This document shows, in pieces, positions 42,312 to 53,722 of a DNA stretch of 64,000 bases. The position numbers and the translations under genes are program-made. Source of the stretch: Pseudomonadota bacterium (GTDB lineage: Bacteria > Pseudomonadota > Gammaproteobacteria > Burkholderiales > Burkholderiaceae_F); assembly GCA_021825945.1 (NCBI GenBank), contig JAKAFN010000009.1, forward strand, positions 1 through 64,000, given 5' to 3'. Under the pieces are notes generated by a model. That model saw nothing but the letters and a program-made list of their open reading frames with translations, did not search any database and had not been told where the DNA came from. Position 1 is the stretch's first letter; each line of letters starts with the position of its first letter.

Positions 42312-43613
42312 TCACACGTAGTCCGGTACCGGGCACTGCTTGTGTTCGATGTGGTACTCGAACTCGTCCCGGAAATGCTTGATGAAGGAGCGCACCGGCA
42401 TTGCCGCCGCGTCGCCCAGCGCACAGATGGTGCGTCCCTGAATGTTCTCTGCCACGGAGTCGAGCAGATCGATGTCCTCCGGGCGCCCACGCCCGTGTTC
42501 GATACGATGCATCACCCGATACAGCCATCCCGTTCCCTCACGGCAGGGTGTGCACTGGCCGCAGGACTCGTTCTGGTAGAAATAGGACAGCCGCTCGAGG
42601 CAACGCACCATGCAGCGTGTGTCGTTCATCACGATCACCGCGCCCGACCCGAGCATGGAACCGGCCTTGGCGATCGTCTCGTAGTCGAGCGTCAGATCCA
42701 TCATCACCGCGCCGGGCAGCACCGGCATCGACGAACCGCCCGGAATCACCGCCTTGATCGCGCCGCCGCGCATGCCACCCGCGAGTTCAAGCAAAGTGGC
42801 GAAGGGCGTGCCGAGCGGTACTTCGTAATTTCCCGGATGCCGGACATCGCCCGACACCGAGAAAATCTTGGTCCCGCCGTTGTTGGGCTTGCCGATGGCC
42901 AGGAAGGCATCCCCGCTATTGCGGAAGATCCACGGCACGGCAGCGAAGGTCTCCGTGTTGTTGATCGTCGTCGGGCGCCCATAGAGGCCGACCAGTGCCG
43001 GGAACGGCGGCTTGAATCGGGGTTGCCCTTTCTTGCCCTCGATCGATTCGAGCAGCGCGGTTTCCTCGCCGCAGATGTACGCACCCCAGCCGTGGGTCGT
43101 GTAGCAGTCGAACGAGAACTGCGAACCGAGGATGTTCTTGCCGAGCAACCCGGCGGCGTAGGCTTCGTCGAGGGCCTCCTGGAAGCGCTCGTAGACATCC
43201 CAGATTTCGCCGTGGATGTAGTTATAACCGGCCGTCGCGCCGATGGCATAGCCACCGATGATCATGCCCTCGATCACCGCGTGCGGGTTGTAACGCAGCA
43301 GATCGCGGTCCTTGAACGTGCCCGGTTCGCCTTCGTCCGAATTGCAGACGATGTACTTCGGCCCCGGCACATTCTTGGGCATGAAACTCCACTTCATGCC
43401 GGTCGAAAACCCCGCGCCGCCGCGTCCGCGCAGGGCAGACTTTTTCAGTTCCGCCACGACGGCGTCCGGTGCCATGCCCTCGCTGAGGATGCGGCGCAGC
43501 GCTGCGTAGCCGCCGCGGCGCTCGTAGTCGCGCAGGCGCCAGTTGTTCCCATCCAGATCCGCCAGCAGGATGGGATCGATGTGGCGCCCGTGAAAGGTAA
43601 CCCGATCGCTCAT
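42312..43613 (-). CDS. nuoF: NADH-quinone oxidoreductase subunit F
   Basis: A 433-residue NADH-oxidising subunit with FMN and cluster N3. The NADH/FMN loop GRGGAGF is at 63-69 with [29 protein letters not shown] and the N3 ligands in [11 protein letters not shown] plus the later cysteine in CALGDAA are present. Starts with ATGA overlap on the nuoE stop. Confidence 0.97.
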   Translation of the reverse strand: MSDRVTFHGRHIDPILLADLDGNNWRLRDYERRGGYAALRRILSEGMAPDAVVAELKKSALRGRGGAGFSTGMKWSFMPKNVPGPKYIVCNSDEGEPGTFKDRDLLRYNPHAVIEGMIIGGYAIGATAGYNYIHGEIWDVYERFQEALDEAYAAGLLGKNILGSQFSFDCYTTHGWGAYICGEETALLESIEGKKGQPRFKPPFPALVGLYGRPTTINNTETFAAVPWIFRNSGDAFLAIGKPNNGGTKIFSVSGDVRHPGNYEVPLGTPFATLLELAGGMRGGAIKAVIPGGSSMPVLPGAVMMDLTLDYETIAKAGSMLGSGAVIVMNDTRCMVRCLERLSYFYQNESCGQCTPCREGTGWLYRVMHRIEHGRGRPEDIDLLDSVAENIQGRTICALGDAAAMPVRSFIKHFRDEFEYHIEHKQCPVPDYV

Positions 43614-44179
43614 ACGCCCCCCTCGCCGTCCGAAGCGGCCCCCTCGACGCGCAAGGATTCGATCAGCGCATCGATCTTTCCGTCATCGTCCAGGAAGCTG
43701 CACATCCGCTTGTTGTTGTGCAGGAGCACCGGTGCATCGCCGCAGGCCCCCAGACACTCGCCTTCCACCAGCGTGAAGGAACCGTCGGCGGTGGTCTCGC
43801 CGAAGTCGATGCCGAGACGCTCTTTCAGGCGTGCCGCCGCCCGCCCCGCGCCGGACAGCATGCAGGGAAGATTGGTGCACAAGGTCAGCTTGTGGCGGCC
43901 GACCGGAGCGCGGTGGAACATGTGATAGAAGGTCGCCACCTCGTAGGCCGCCACCGGCGGCATGCCCAGCAGGTTGGCCACTTCCTCGATCGTCTCGGTC
44001 GACAGCCAGCCGAACTCGTCCTGCGCAATGGCCAGCGCGGGAATCACCGCAGACTGCCGCTGTTCCGGCGGGAACTTCTTCGTCTCGCGTTCGATCCGCT
44101 GCAACGCGGCTTCGGACAAACGCCGCGGCGCCGGCACGAGCGCGGCCGCCCCCGTTTCCCGGGTGCTGTCGCCGTTCAT
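43610..44179 (-). CDS. nuoE: NADH-quinone oxidoreductase subunit E
   Basis: A 189-residue thioredoxin-fold subunit with the [2Fe-2S] N1a cluster. Ligands are C101, C106, C142 and C146 (CTNLPC and ECLGAC). [17 protein letters not shown] and GTEIRI-like [15 protein letters not shown] are typical. Start ATG 44179 overlaps the nuoD stop (ATGA). An upstream in-frame extension of 119 codons is nuoD shadow. Confidence 0.96.
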   Translation of the reverse strand: MNGDSTRETGAAALVPAPRRLSEAALQRIERETKKFPPEQRQSAVIPALAIAQDEFGWLSTETIEEVANLLGMPPVAAYEVATFYHMFHRAPVGRHKLTLCTNLPCMLSGAGRAAARLKERLGIDFGETTADGSFTLVEGECLGACGDAPVLLHNNKRMCSFLDDDGKIDALIESLRVEGAASDGEGGV

Positions 44180-45429
44180 CGATCGATCTCCCCGAACACG
44201 ATGTCCTGAGTTCCGATGATCGTCACGGCATCGGCAATCATGTGACCACGCGCCATTTCGTCCAACCCCTGCAAATGCGCAAACCCCGGAGCCCGGATCT
44301 TGAGGCGATAGGGCTTGTTGGCGCCATCGCTCACGAGGTAGATGCCGAATTCGCCCTTGGGGTGTTCCACGGCCGCATACGCCTCTCCCGGCGGCACATG
44401 AAAACCTTCCGAAAACAGTTTGAAATGGTGGATCAACTCTTCCATGTTGGTCTTCATTCCGACCCGGTCGGGCGGCGCGACCTTGTGGTTGTCGGTGATG
44501 ACCGGACCCGGATTGGCACGCAGCCAGTCGACGCACTGCTTGATGATGCGGTTGCTCTGCCGCATCTCCTCGATGCGAACGAGATAGCGGTCATAGCTAT
44601 CGCCGGTCTTGCCCACCGGAATGTCGAATTCGAGGCGGTCGTAGACCTCGTAGGGCTGCTTCTTGCGAAGATCCCACGCGACTCCCGAACCGCGGAGCAT
44701 CGGCCCGGTGAAGCCCCACGCCAGCGCCTTTTCGGGTTCCACCACACCAATTCCAACCAAGCGCTGCTTCCAGATCCGGTTGTCGGTGAGCAGCGTCTCA
44801 TATTCGTCGACGAGGGCCGGGAAACGCCGCGTGAAATCATCGATGAAATCGAGCAGCGACCCCTGCCGGTTCTCGTTACGCCGCCGCGCATCCCCTTCGG
44901 ACCATCCCTGATCGGTACGGTACTGCGGCATCGTGTCGGGCAGATCGCGGTACACGCCGCCCGGTCGGTAATACGCCGCGTGCATGCGCGCGCCCGAGGC
45001 CGCCTCATACATGTCGAAGAGGTCCTCACGCTCACGAAACGCGTAGAGGAAGACCGCCATCGCACCCACGTCGAGGGCGTGCCCGCCGATCCATAACAGG
45101 TGATTGAGCAGGCGGGTGATCTCGTCGTACATCACGCGGATGTATTGCGCACGGATCGGCACCTCGAGCCCCAGCATGCGCTCGATCGTCATGACGTATG
45201 CATGTTCGTTGCACATCATCGAGACGTAGTCGAGGCGATCCATATACGGCACCGACTGGAGGTAGGTACGCGTCTCGGCGAGTTTCTCGGTCGCGCGATG
45301 CAGCAATCCGATATGCGGATCGGCGCGGCGAATCACCTCACCGTCGAGTTCGAGCACCAGACGCAGCACCCCGTGCGCCGACGGGTGTTGCGGACCGAAG
45401 TTCAATGTGTAATTGCGGATTTCGGCCAT
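44176..45429 (-). CDS. nuoD: NADH-quinone oxidoreductase subunit D
   Basis: A 417-residue 49-kDa-type subunit lining the quinone site, derived from a [NiFe] hydrogenase large subunit. [48 protein letters not shown] and the C-terminal DIVFGEIDR are all present, including the quinone-site His/Tyr pair. It is not fused to nuoC, whose stop lies 3 bp upstream. Confidence 0.97.
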   Translation of the reverse strand: MAEIRNYTLNFGPQHPSAHGVLRLVLELDGEVIRRADPHIGLLHRATEKLAETRTYLQSVPYMDRLDYVSMMCNEHAYVMTIERMLGLEVPIRAQYIRVMYDEITRLLNHLLWIGGHALDVGAMAVFLYAFREREDLFDMYEAASGARMHAAYYRPGGVYRDLPDTMPQYRTDQGWSEGDARRRNENRQGSLLDFIDDFTRRFPALVDEYETLLTDNRIWKQRLVGIGVVEPEKALAWGFTGPMLRGSGVAWDLRKKQPYEVYDRLEFDIPVGKTGDSYDRYLVRIEEMRQSNRIIKQCVDWLRANPGPVITDNHKVAPPDRVGMKTNMEELIHHFKLFSEGFHVPPGEAYAAVEHPKGEFGIYLVSDGANKPYRLKIRAPGFAHLQGLDEMARGHMIADAVTIIGTQDIVFGEIDR

Positions 45430-45432
45430 GTT

Positions 45433-46041
45433 TCACTTGTCCTGCGCGTAATGTTCTTCGCGAATCACGCGCGGTGTGTTCTCGCGCGGCTCGATCGTCA
45501 CCGGCTGGTAGATCACGCGCCGCAACTGCGGGTCATAGCGCATCTCGACACGCCCCGAAACCGGGAAATCGCGGCGGAACGGGTGTCCGACGAAGCCATA
45601 ATCCGTGAGGATGCGGCGCAGATCCGGATGACCCTCGAACACGATGCCAAAAAGGTCGAAGGCTTCGCGCTCATACCAGCCGGCTGCCGGCCATACCCCG
45701 ACCAGCGACGCCACCAGCGGAAGATCGTCAGAAGGGCAGAACGCCCGCACGCGCACGCGCCAGTTGTTGGCCAGCGACAGCAGGTGCAGTACCACCGCGA
45801 AGCGCCCTTCGGCGACAAGCGTGCCGCGATCGCCGTTGCCATATTCGAGATAGTCGACCCCGCAGAGATCGATGAGCTGCTCGAAACCGAATTGCGGGTC
45901 GTCGCGCAGCCGCAGCGACAGCGCCTGCCAGTCGGCGGCACCAACCGTCACGGTCACTTCCCCGCAGGCGACGTCGACCGAAAGCGCCTGCGCACCCAGA
46001 CCGTCGCGCAAGCGTTGCGCAAGTTCTCCGATTTCATTCAT
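45433..46041 (-). CDS. nuoC: NADH-quinone oxidoreductase subunit C
   Basis: A 202-residue 30-kDa-type subunit of the peripheral arm. The family signature [37 protein letters not shown] is complete. I start at ATG 46041 ([11 protein letters not shown]); an upstream in-frame ATG at 46059 would add six residues into the nuoB gap. Separate from nuoD, as usual outside enterobacteria. Confidence 0.96.
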   Translation of the reverse strand: MNEIGELAQRLRDGLGAQALSVDVACGEVTVTVGAADWQALSLRLRDDPQFGFEQLIDLCGVDYLEYGNGDRGTLVAEGRFAVVLHLLSLANNWRVRVRAFCPSDDLPLVASLVGVWPAAGWYEREAFDLFGIVFEGHPDLRRILTDYGFVGHPFRRDFPVSGRVEMRYDPQLRRVIYQPVTIEPRENTPRVIREEHYAQDK

Positions 46042-46048
46042 CGTTGGA

Positions 46049-46525
46049 TCACCGGGCAATGGTGTTCGTACGGCGGATCTTGTTCTGCAACTGGATCACT
46101 CCGTAGAGCAGGGCCTCCGCGGTCGGCGGGCACCCGGGGACGTAGATGTCGACGGGCACGATGCGATCACAACCGCGCACCACCGAGTACGAGTAGTGGT
46201 AATAGCCGCCGCCGTTCGCGCACGACCCCATCGAGATCACCCAGCGCGGCTCGGGCATCTGGTCATAGACCTTGCGCAAGGCGGGAGCCATCTTGTTGCA
46301 CAGGGTGCCGGCGACGATCATCAGATCCGATTGACGCGGGCTGGGACGAAACACGACGCCGAACCGGTCGAGGTCGTATCGCGCCGCGCCGGCATGCATC
46401 ATCTCCACCGCGCAGCACGCCAGGCCGAACGTCATCGGCCACAACGAGCCGGTCCGGGCCCAATTGATGACCGCGTCCGCGCTGGTCGTGATGAAACCCT
46501 GTTCGAGCTTGCCTTCGATAGCCAC
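46049..46525 (-). CDS. nuoB: NADH-quinone oxidoreductase subunit B
   Basis: A 158-residue subunit holding cluster N2, the last electron donor to quinone. Ligands are the tandem C37-C38 plus C102 and C132 ([44 protein letters not shown]). Length is standard. It lies between nuoA and nuoC in the operon. Confidence 0.97.
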   Translation of the reverse strand: MAIEGKLEQGFITTSADAVINWARTGSLWPMTFGLACCAVEMMHAGAARYDLDRFGVVFRPSPRQSDLMIVAGTLCNKMAPALRKVYDQMPEPRWVISMGSCANGGGYYHYSYSVVRGCDRIVPVDIYVPGCPPTAEALLYGVIQLQNKIRRTNTIAR

Positions 46526-46558
46526 CGGTTCAAATCTCCCAGGCGCAAACGGAACCCG

Positions 46559-46924
46559 TCATTCCCATTCGAGAGCACCCTTTTTCCACTCGTAAAGGAA
46601 CCCGATGGTGAGGATGCCGAGAAAGATCATCATCGACCAAAAGCCCACACTCCAGTGCCCAAGCGAACCGACCGATGCAGCCCAAGGGAACAGGAATGCC
46701 ACTTCCAGATCGAACAGAATGAAGAGAATCGCGACGAGGTAGTAGCGCACGTCGAACTTCATGCGCGCATCCTCGAACGCTTCGAATCCACACTCGTAGG
46801 GCGAGAGCTTTTCGGGATCCGGACGATGCGGGCCGACCAATGCCCCGAGCGCCATCGGCGCCACGCCGATCACGGCGCCGACGACGAGAAAGATCAGTAC
46901 CGGAAGATAGGTTCCGAGATCCAC
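46559..46924 (-). CDS. nuoA: NADH-quinone oxidoreductase subunit A
   Basis: A 121-residue three-helix membrane subunit (ND3 homologue). The loop with the quinone-gating cysteine is seen as [35 protein letters not shown]. The start codon is GTG 46924; an in-frame TGA two codons upstream excludes a longer form. First gene of the 13-gene operon nuoA-N, which spans to 32306. Confidence 0.96.
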   Translation of the reverse strand: MDLGTYLPVLIFLVVGAVIGVAPMALGALVGPHRPDPEKLSPYECGFEAFEDARMKFDVRYYLVAILFILFDLEVAFLFPWAASVGSLGHWSVGFWSMMIFLGILTIGFLYEWKKGALEWE

Positions 46925-47263
46925 AAGTCACCCGTTCCTCTGGCCCGCGCACGCCGCCTTCCGATTCATCGGGGCGTGAACGGGCCTTTCGCAGCCCAAA
47001 ATCCGACACGAGCCGCCGAGGTTCCTCCTTCGGCAAGCTCCCCCTCCGTCGCCTGCAATCTTTTTCGGACGATCGCCGTAGCGATGCCCGCGAGCAAGTC
47101 GACGCCTACGGCGCGGCCAGCCACCCTCCGGGGTGTTTTCTTGCCGCGCGCACGTTTGATGGACATCATGCCGATCAAACGCAATGAAAACCACTTACCC
47201 CAACCTGCACTCCCGGGATCCTCATCCCTTCCGGAGTTGCAGATCCACGGTACCGCGCCACGT
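46925..47263 (-). other. 339-bp gap between tRNA-Leu and nuoA (nuo leader region)
   Basis: This gap should contain the nuo promoter or leader. I find no convincing -35/-10 pair in it. An open frame of 67 codons (47169-46966, MMSIKRARGKKTPRR...) is basic and unlike any family I know, lacks a ribosome-binding site, and is probably not a gene. Nothing else structured is evident. Confidence 0.5.
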
Positions 47264-47348
47264 TGGTGCCGACGGCGAGACTCGAACTCGCACGGCTTGC
47301 GCCGCCACCCCCTCAAGATGGTGTGTCTACCAATTCCACCACGTCGGC
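47264..47348 (-). tRNA. tRNA-Leu (anticodon GAG)
   Basis: The minus strand gives a class II tRNA with acceptor stem GCCGACG/CGTCGGC, discriminator A and encoded CCA (47266-47264). The anticodon stem CCATC/GGTGG encloses TTGAGGG, giving anticodon GAG for CUC/CUU leucine codons. A long variable arm is present. It lies 35 bp downstream of secG and upstream of nuo, a placement common in proteobacteria. Confidence 0.96.
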
Positions 47349-47383
47349 AAATTGGCGCGGAATTCTACCCCGAATTGGTTACC

Positions 47384-47803
47384 CTACTTCGGAATCTCCG
47401 TGCTTTTCTCTTTCCCCGCATTGGCGGCGTTGCCATTCTTCGGCATCGCCGCAGTGCCGTTCTGCGTACCCGTCGGCACAGCCGGCGCGGTTGCCCCATC
47501 GCCGGTCGGACTGGTTTGGCGGTACCCGCTCATCACACCACCGGACGCCCCGTGACCGCTTCGCAGCGACGTGGACGTATACGCCAAACCGATCGTTGCG
47601 AGGAAAAAAACCGTCGCAGCGACCGCGGTGCTGCGAGAGAGAAAATTTGCCGATCCGGTGGCGCCGAACAGGCTTCCCGACGCCCCGCCGCCAAAGGCCG
47701 CGCCCATATCGGCGCCCTTGCCGTGTTGCAGCAGGACCAGAATGACGACCGTGACCGCGCACAGCACCTGCACGACGATCAACAGATTTCCCAACCACCC
47801 CAT
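47384..47803 (-). CDS. secG: Preprotein translocase subunit SecG
   Basis: A 139-residue inner-membrane protein with two helices (about 4-24 and 60-78) joined by LLQHGKGADMGAAFGGGASGSLFGATGSANFLSRSTA, the conserved SecG loop. The C-terminal tail (from about residue 82) is Gly/Thr/Asn/Ala-rich and low in complexity. SecG assists SecYE translocation. Start ATG 47803 follows tpiA by 14 bp, a common tpiA-secG pairing. Confidence 0.95.
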   Translation of the reverse strand: MGWLGNLLIVVQVLCAVTVVILVLLQHGKGADMGAAFGGGASGSLFGATGSANFLSRSTAVAATVFFLATIGLAYTSTSLRSGHGASGGVMSGYRQTSPTGDGATAPAVPTGTQNGTAAMPKNGNAANAGKEKSTEIPK

Positions 47804-47817
47804 CGTTTCCGTCTCCG

Positions 47818-48567
47818 TCAGATCGCGGCCGCGCAAATGGCAAGAAAATCCGCAGCAACCAGCGACGCCCCGCCGATCAGGCCGCCATCGATGTCCGGCT
47901 GCCGGAAAAGCTCCGCCGCATTGCCGGGCTTGACGCTGCCGCCGTATAGCAAACGCGTCGTCGCCGCCGCCCCCGCATCCCGCGCCGCCAGACGTGCGCG
48001 GATCGCGGCGTGGACTTCCTGCGCCTGTTCCAGCGTCGCCGTGCGCCCGGTTCCGATCGCCCAAACCGGTTCGTAGGCAATGGCGCCGCCCGCCAGCTGG
48101 GCGGGCGGACACTGCGCCAGCACCGCATCGAGCTGCGCGGCAACGACCTCTTGCGTCCGGCCCGCTTCCCGCTGCGCCAAGGTCTCCCCTACGCAGACGA
48201 TCGGGCGCAGGCCTGCGGCAAACGCGCGTGCGGCCTTCATGCCGACCAGCTCGTCGCCCTCGCCGTACGCGGCCCGGCGCTCCGAATGCCCGACGATCAC
48301 CCATGTCGCGCCGGTGTCCACGAGCATCTCGGCAGCCACCTCGCCGGTCCACGCGCCGGCCGTCCGGTCGCTGAGATTCTGTGCGCCGACCTCGGCCGTC
48401 GTTCCCGCCAGCCCGTCGGCCACCTGAGACAGATAGACGAACGGCGGACACACGACCGTCTCGCATGCCGGCAGTGCGTCACGAAACGCATGCAGCCAGC
48501 GCGCGTTGTCCACGCGGCTGCCGTTCATCTTCCAGTTGGCTGCGACCAGCTTGCGACGCATGCTCAT
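47818..48567 (-). CDS. tpiA: Triosephosphate isomerase
   Basis: A 249-residue TIM-barrel enzyme interconverting dihydroxyacetone phosphate and glyceraldehyde 3-phosphate. Catalytic residues are K13 (ANWKMNGS), H94 (GHSERR) and E166 (AYEPVWAIGTG), with the phosphate loop LLYGGSVKPGNA. Length is standard. Followed by secG. Confidence 0.97.
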   Translation of the reverse strand: MSMRRKLVAANWKMNGSRVDNARWLHAFRDALPACETVVCPPFVYLSQVADGLAGTTAEVGAQNLSDRTAGAWTGEVAAEMLVDTGATWVIVGHSERRAAYGEGDELVGMKAARAFAAGLRPIVCVGETLAQREAGRTQEVVAAQLDAVLAQCPPAQLAGGAIAYEPVWAIGTGRTATLEQAQEVHAAIRARLAARDAGAAATTRLLYGGSVKPGNAAELFRQPDIDGGLIGGASLVAADFLAICAAAI

Positions 48568-48590
48568 CGATCGAATCCCTTTCCGCCCGA

Positions 48591-48613
48591 CCCTCCCCGC
48601 CGGGGAGGGGGTG
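48591..48613 (+). repeat. Dispersed palindromic repeat, family 2, copy E1
   Basis: CCCTCCCCG directly meets CGGGGAGGGGG, a compact palindrome related to the copies at 32264, 55455 and 62601. It lies in the 50-bp gap between pnp and tpiA, immediately before the pnp stop codon. Confidence 0.5.
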
Positions 48614-48617
48614 ACCG

Positions 48618-50735
48618 TTACACCGCGGTCGCGGCCCCGTCCGTTCCGACCGCCTTCATCGACAAGCGGACACGCCCCTTTTCGTCCGCTTCGATGACCT
48701 TGACCTTCACGACCTGGCCCTCTTTGAGGTAGTCGCTGACCTGGTTCACGCGCTCGTTGGCGATCTGGGAGATGTGCAACAACCCGTCACGACCCGGCAG
48801 CAGCTGGACGATCGCACCGAAATCGAGCAGGCGCAACACCGTACCGTCGTAAACCTTGCCGACTTCGACCTCGGCCGTCAACTCGAGGATCCGGCGCTCG
48901 GCCTCGCGACCCCGCTCGAGGTCGACGCTGGCGATCGTGATCGAACCGTCGTCCTCGATATCGATCTGGGTTCCGGTTTCCTCGGTCAGCGCGCGAATCA
49001 CCGCACCGCCTTTGCCGATGACGTCGCGGATCTTCTCCGGATTGATCTTGAGCCGAATCATGCGGGGGGCGAATTCCGACAATTCGCCGCGCGACGCGGT
49101 GATCGCATCATGCATCTTGCCGAGGATGTGCGTGCGGCCTTCACGCGCCTGCGCAAGCGCGACCTGCATGATTTCCTTGGTGATGCCCTCGATCTTGATG
49201 TCCATCTGCAGGGCGGTCACGCCGGCGCTGGTACCGGCCACCTTGAAGTCCATGTCGCCGAGATGATCCTCGTCCCCCAGGATGTCGGTCAGCACCGCGA
49301 AGCGCCCACCGTCCTTGATGAGGCCCATCGCGACACCGGCAACGTGCGCTTTGACGGGAACGCCCGCATCCATCAACGCCAGACAGCCGCCGCAGACCGA
49401 GGCCATCGACGACGAACCGTTGGATTCGGTGATCTCCGAGACGACCCGGATCGAGTACTGGAATTCTTCCGGCGCCGGCAGCACCGCAATCAAGGCACGC
49501 TTGGCGAGGCGGCCGTGACCGACCTCGCGCCGCTTGGGCGTGCCGACGCGCCCGCATTCGCCGGTCGCGAACGGCGGCATGTTGTAGTGCAGCATGAACC
49601 GATCGCGATATTCGCCTTGCAGCGCGTCGATGATCTGCTCGTCCTGCTTGGTTCCGAGCGTAGCCACCACCAACGCCTGCGTCTCGCCCCGGGTGAACAG
49701 CGCGGAACCGTGCGTGCGCGGCAGCACCCCCAGGCGGATCTCGATCGGACGGACGGTGCGCGTGTCGCGCCCGTCGATGCGCGGCTCGCCCGCCAGGATC
49801 TGATTGCGGACGATCTTGGCCTGCATGTCGAAGAGGATTCCGTCGACCGCACGCTCGTCGACCGCCGTTCCTGCGGCCGCGGCGTCTTCCGCGAGTTTCG
49901 CGCGCACCGCCGACTCGACTTCCTTGAGCTTCTGCGAACGGGCCTGCTTGCTACGGATCTGATACGCCTCGCGATAGCCCGGACCAGCCAATTCCTCGAG
50001 GCGGGCATGCAGCGCTTCATTGCGTGCCGGGGCCCGCCAATCCCAGACGGGCTTTCCCGCCTCGGCGACGAGATCATGAATCGCGTTGATCACCGCCTGC
50101 ATCTGCTCATGGCCGTACATCACGGCCCCCAACATCACATCTTCCGGCAGTTGGTCGGCTTCGGACTCCACCATCAGCACGGCGCGCTCGGTACCCGCGA
50201 CGACGAGATCCAGGCGCGACCGCTTCAATTCCGCAGCGCTGGGATTGAGCACATACTGACCATCGACATACCCGACGCGCGCGGCACCGATCGGGCCGTT
50301 GAACGGGACCCCCGAAATCGCCAATGCCGCCGAGGCACCGATCATCGCCGGAATGTCCGGGTCGATCTCCGGGTCGATGGACACGACGTGGATGACGACC
50401 TGCACTTCATTGAAAAAGCCGTCCGGGAACAGAGGCCGGATCGGCCGGTCGATCAACCGCGAGGTCAACGTCTCCTTCTCCGAAGGGCGGCCTTCGCGCT
50501 TGAAGAATCCGCCGGGAATCTTGCCCGCGGCATAGGTCTTCTCGATGTAGTCCACCGTCAGCGGGAAGAAATCCTGACCGGGCTTGGCCTGGTTGGCCGC
50601 GACCACCGTCGCCAGAACGACCGTATCGCCCACCCACGCCATTACCGCACCGGTGGCCTGGCGTGCGATCTCCCCGGTTTCCAGTCGAACCGTGTGCTTG
50701 CCGTACTGGAACGTCTTGGTCACTTTGTCAAACAC
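48618..50735 (-). CDS. pnp: Polyribonucleotide nucleotidyltransferase (PNPase)
   Basis: A 705-residue phosphorolytic 3'-5' exoribonuclease. Two RNase PH domains (about 1-235 and 310-550) flank a helical linker, followed by a KH domain with GKGG (about 573-577: [15 protein letters not shown]) and an S1 domain (about 625-695). Catalytic-core segments [20 protein letters not shown] and [19 protein letters not shown] are present. The start is GTG 50735 ([15 protein letters not shown]), with AAAGGAAT upstream. Downstream of rpsO as in E. coli. Confidence 0.97.
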   Translation of the reverse strand: MFDKVTKTFQYGKHTVRLETGEIARQATGAVMAWVGDTVVLATVVAANQAKPGQDFFPLTVDYIEKTYAAGKIPGGFFKREGRPSEKETLTSRLIDRPIRPLFPDGFFNEVQVVIHVVSIDPEIDPDIPAMIGASAALAISGVPFNGPIGAARVGYVDGQYVLNPSAAELKRSRLDLVVAGTERAVLMVESEADQLPEDVMLGAVMYGHEQMQAVINAIHDLVAEAGKPVWDWRAPARNEALHARLEELAGPGYREAYQIRSKQARSQKLKEVESAVRAKLAEDAAAAGTAVDERAVDGILFDMQAKIVRNQILAGEPRIDGRDTRTVRPIEIRLGVLPRTHGSALFTRGETQALVVATLGTKQDEQIIDALQGEYRDRFMLHYNMPPFATGECGRVGTPKRREVGHGRLAKRALIAVLPAPEEFQYSIRVVSEITESNGSSSMASVCGGCLALMDAGVPVKAHVAGVAMGLIKDGGRFAVLTDILGDEDHLGDMDFKVAGTSAGVTALQMDIKIEGITKEIMQVALAQAREGRTHILGKMHDAITASRGELSEFAPRMIRLKINPEKIRDVIGKGGAVIRALTEETGTQIDIEDDGSITIASVDLERGREAERRILELTAEVEVGKVYDGTVLRLLDFGAIVQLLPGRDGLLHISQIANERVNQVSDYLKEGQVVKVKVIEADEKGRVRLSMKAVGTDGAATAV

Positions 50736-50909
50736 GTTTGCATTCCTTTCGAGAATTCCGTCGCAGCCGGTCCGTCATCCGATCTTCGCGGCCAACCTGT
50801 CGCCCGCCCGCGCGCGGGAAATCCCATGGGAGCATCGCGCCCCGAGCGCCACGCAAGGCGGCACACGGAGACGCGGAAATGACACCGAAGTCGGACACCG
50901 GCGGCGCCC

Positions 50910-51179
50910 TTACTTGCGCAGACCGAGACGCTCGATCAGGCCCTTGTATGCCTCGGGATTGCGGCCCTTGAGGTAGTCGAGCAACTTGCGACGGCGGCTG
51001 ACCATCTTGAGCAAGCCGCGGCGCGAGTGATGGTCCTTCACGTGCGCCTTGAAATGTTCGGTGAGTTCGTTGATGCGCGCGGTCAGAAGGGCGACCTGCA
51101 CTTCCGGGGATCCGGTGTCGTTGGCGGCGCGCTGATACTTGGCGACGATGTCGCCCTTATTGATGTCGGAGACAGCCAT
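50910..51179 (-). CDS. rpsO: 30S ribosomal protein S15
   Basis: An 89-residue primary 16S rRNA-binding protein of standard length. The signature [36 protein letters not shown] is complete. A good ribosome-binding site (AAAGGAAG) precedes the ATG. pnp follows after a 174-bp gap without a clear terminator. In E. coli S15 represses its own translation through a pseudoknot; I cannot confirm that here. Confidence 0.98.
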   Translation of the reverse strand: MAVSDINKGDIVAKYQRAANDTGSPEVQVALLTARINELTEHFKAHVKDHHSRRGLLKMVSRRRKLLDYLKGRNPEAYKGLIERLGLRK

Positions 51180-51240
51180 GATACTTCCTTTACGTTCAAC
51201 GGGCGGACACGGAAGGAATGCCGTGCCGTGAGAAACGAGG

Positions 51241-51246
51241 ATTATA
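51241..51246 (-). promoter_or_regulatory. -10 element of rpsO
   Basis: A perfect TATAAT on the minus strand (51246-51241) lies 62 nt before the rpsO start, giving a leader of about 55 nt. The region where a -35 would sit is GC-rich and part of the hairpin GGCGCC-AGCC-GGCGCC (51256-51271), so no -35 consensus is seen. Confidence 0.45.
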
Positions 51247-51327
51247 TGCCGGTTTGGCGCCAGCCGGCGCCATCGGAAGTCGAAGCGGGGGCGAGGAAAC
51301 CGACCTTGCCGCCCGCGGCGCGCGGGA

Positions 51328-52872
51328 TCAGGGCGTCATCGAGATCTGCGGATCGATCCGTTCATTGATGGTGTATAGCTTGTTGAGCGCGTTGAAGTAG
51401 GCCTTGGCGGAGGCGGCGACGATGTCGAGATCCGCGCCGACACCGTTGACGATACGCCCACCGCGCGCCAGGCGAACGGTGACCTCACCCTGCGATTCGG
51501 TGCCCGTGGTGATCGCATTGACCGAGAACAGCAGCAGCTCCGAGCCGCTCCCCACCCGGCTCTCGATCGCCTTGAATACCGCGTCGACCGGGCCGTTGCC
51601 CTCCGACACCGCGCGCTCTTCCCGGCCCGCCACCGCAAAACACAGCTCGGCACTGGGTCGGCCGCCGGTCTCCGACCGCTGCGAAATCGACCGGAACTGG
51701 AACCGTTCCTGCTGCTGCCCGACCTCCTCGCCGGAAAACAGGGCCTGAATATCCTCGTCGAAGATCTCCGCCTTGCGGTCGGCCAGATCCTTGAAACGGG
51801 AAAAGGCGGCTTCCATCTCGGCATCGGTCGCCACCGGGATCGCCAGCTCCTGCACGCGCTGCTTGAAGGCGTTGCGGCCGGACAGCTTGCCCAGGACGAT
51901 GCGGTTGGCGCTCCAGCCGACGTCCTCGGCCCGCATGATCTCGTACGTCTGGCGGGACTTGAGCACGCCGTCCTGGTGGATTCCCGACGCATGCGCGAAC
52001 GCGTTGGCGCCGACCACCGCCTTGTTGGGCTGCACCGGGAATCCGGTGATGTTCGACACCAGGCGCGACGCCGGAACGATCTGGGTCGTGTCGATACGCG
52101 TCTCCACTGCAAAGACGTCGCGGCGCGTGCGCACGGCCATGACGACCTCCTCGAGCGCCGTGTTGCCGGCACGCTCACCCAAGCCGTTGATGGTGCATTC
52201 GATCTGGCGCACGCCGTTCAATACGCCGGCAAGCGAATTGGCCACCGCCATGCCGAGGTCGTTGTGGCAGTGCACCGACCAGACGGCCTTGTCCGAGTTG
52301 GGAATCCGTTCGCGCAAGGTCCGCAGGAGTTCGCCGTACTGAGCCGGCACCGCATAGCCGACGGTATCCGGAATATTGACGGTGGTGGCCCCTTCCGCGA
52401 TCGCCATCTCCAGCACCCGGCACAGAAAGTCGATTTCCGAACGGCTCGCATCCTCGGCCGAGAATTCGACGTCATCGGTGTGCTGGCGCGCCAGCCGCAC
52501 CGCCGCCCGAGCATGTTCGAGCACCTGCTCCGGCACCATGCGGAGCTTCTTCTCCATGTGCAGGGGCGAGGTCGCGATGAAGGTGTGAATGCGCCGGGAC
52601 GCCGCCGGCGCCAGCGCTTCGGCGGCGCGCAGGATGTCCCGCTCGTTGGCACGCGACAGAGAGCAAACGGTGGAATCCCGCACCGCAGCCGCGATCGCAC
52701 GCACCGCCTCGAAATCGCCATTGCTCGCGGCCGCGAAACCGGCCTCGATCACGTCCACGCGCAATCGCTCCAACTGCTTGGCAATGCGCAGTTTCTCGTC
52801 GCGCGTCATGGACGCGCCGGGGCTTTGCTCGCCGTCGCGCAGGGTCGTGTCGAAAATGATCAATCGGTCCAT
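51328..52872 (-). CDS. leuA: 2-isopropylmalate synthase
   Basis: A 514-residue enzyme condensing acetyl-CoA with 2-oxoisovalerate, the first step of leucine synthesis. The HMGL-like barrel has [13 protein letters not shown] (7-19) and [16 protein letters not shown] (201-216) with the divalent metal histidines. A C-terminal LeuA regulatory domain (about 390-514), the site of leucine feedback inhibition, ends [40 protein letters not shown] ends 6 nt before the ATG, which has no close Shine-Dalgarno sequence. pssA ends 12 bp upstream. Confidence 0.96.
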   Translation of the reverse strand: MDRLIIFDTTLRDGEQSPGASMTRDEKLRIAKQLERLRVDVIEAGFAAASNGDFEAVRAIAAAVRDSTVCSLSRANERDILRAAEALAPAASRRIHTFIATSPLHMEKKLRMVPEQVLEHARAAVRLARQHTDDVEFSAEDASRSEIDFLCRVLEMAIAEGATTVNIPDTVGYAVPAQYGELLRTLRERIPNSDKAVWSVHCHNDLGMAVANSLAGVLNGVRQIECTINGLGERAGNTALEEVVMAVRTRRDVFAVETRIDTTQIVPASRLVSNITGFPVQPNKAVVGANAFAHASGIHQDGVLKSRQTYEIMRAEDVGWSANRIVLGKLSGRNAFKQRVQELAIPVATDAEMEAAFSRFKDLADRKAEIFDEDIQALFSGEEVGQQQERFQFRSISQRSETGGRPSAELCFAVAGREERAVSEGNGPVDAVFKAIESRVGSGSELLLFSVNAITTGTESQGEVTVRLARGGRIVNGVGADLDIVAASAKAYFNALNKLYTINERIDPQISMTP

Positions 52873-52884
52873 AGCAGAAGTATC

Positions 52885-53721
52885 TTAACCCTCCGGCCGC
52901 GACGAGGTGGACCGGACGGGGTTTGGCTGGCCGCGCCACCACAGCCACGTCCAGTATAGGTAGCCGGAAATCGCATAACAGCAGAACAGCGCGAAGAGAA
53001 CGATGGGCGGGTTCGACGAAACGAAAAATATGGCAAGGACGATCACGATCATCACCCAAAACGGCACGCTGCGCGCCAAATGGAAGCTCTTGCCGCTATA
53101 GAAGGGCACGCTCGAGACCATCGTCAGGCCGGCATAGACGGTGACCAGGAACAAGGTCCAGGGAAACCATGTCTCCCGGATGGGGAATCGGTTGTCGACC
53201 GCGAGCCACACGAACCCCGCGACCAGCGCCGCCGCCGCCGGACTCGGCAGGCCCTGGAAAAAGCGCTTATCGACGACGCCGATATTGGCATTGAACCGGG
53301 CGAGACGCAGCGCAGCGCCGGCACAGTACACGAACGCACCAGCCCAACCCCAGCGGCCGAGATCGTGCAGCACCCATTCGTAGGCGATCAGCGCCGGCGC
53401 GACACCGAACGACGTCATGTCCGAAAGGGAATCGTATTGTTCGCCGAACGTACTCTGGGTATTGGTGAGCCGCGCGACGCGGCCGTCCATGCCGTCGAGG
53501 ACCATGGCGAAGAAGATCGCAATGGCCGCGCGCTCGAAGTTCTGGTCCATCGCCTGGACGATGGCGAAAAACCCCGCGAACAGCGCGGCAGTCGTGAACA
53601 GATTGGGGAGCAGGTAGATGCCGCGCCGCCGCTGCGCGGCGCGGGCGCCGCCGAAATCCTCCGGCGATCCCGAGGACGAACTCGGGAGGTGGCGTTTCCG
53701 ATGCCGCAAACGCCCGGTCAT
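52885..53721 (-). CDS. pssA: CDP-diacylglycerol-serine O-phosphatidyltransferase
   Basis: A 278-residue membrane enzyme (PssA type II) that makes phosphatidylserine. The CDP-alcohol phosphatidyltransferase motif DGx2ARx8Gx3Dx3D is exact at 79-101 (DGRVAR, then G93, D97, D101). Several hydrophobic helices fill the rest. The first 30 residues are basic and Ser-rich. Start ATG 53721 lies 1 bp after the psd stop codon, so psd and pssA are coupled. Confidence 0.95.
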   Translation of the reverse strand: MTGRLRHRKRHLPSSSSGSPEDFGGARAAQRRRGIYLLPNLFTTAALFAGFFAIVQAMDQNFERAAIAIFFAMVLDGMDGRVARLTNTQSTFGEQYDSLSDMTSFGVAPALIAYEWVLHDLGRWGWAGAFVYCAGAALRLARFNANIGVVDKRFFQGLPSPAAAALVAGFVWLAVDNRFPIRETWFPWTLFLVTVYAGLTMVSSVPFYSGKSFHLARSVPFWVMIVIVLAIFFVSSNPPIVLFALFCCYAISGYLYWTWLWWRGQPNPVRSTSSRPEG

Positions 53722-53722
53722 G

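Noticed and set aside
46966..47169. A 67-codon basic open frame upstream of nuoA
   Set aside because: No ribosome-binding site, no recognised homologue, and it lies in the expected nuo leader; kept only as a note in the gap entry.
51256..51271. GGCGCC-AGCC-GGCGCC hairpin as a leuA terminator
   Set aside because: No T tract follows on either strand, and it directly precedes the rpsO -10 box.
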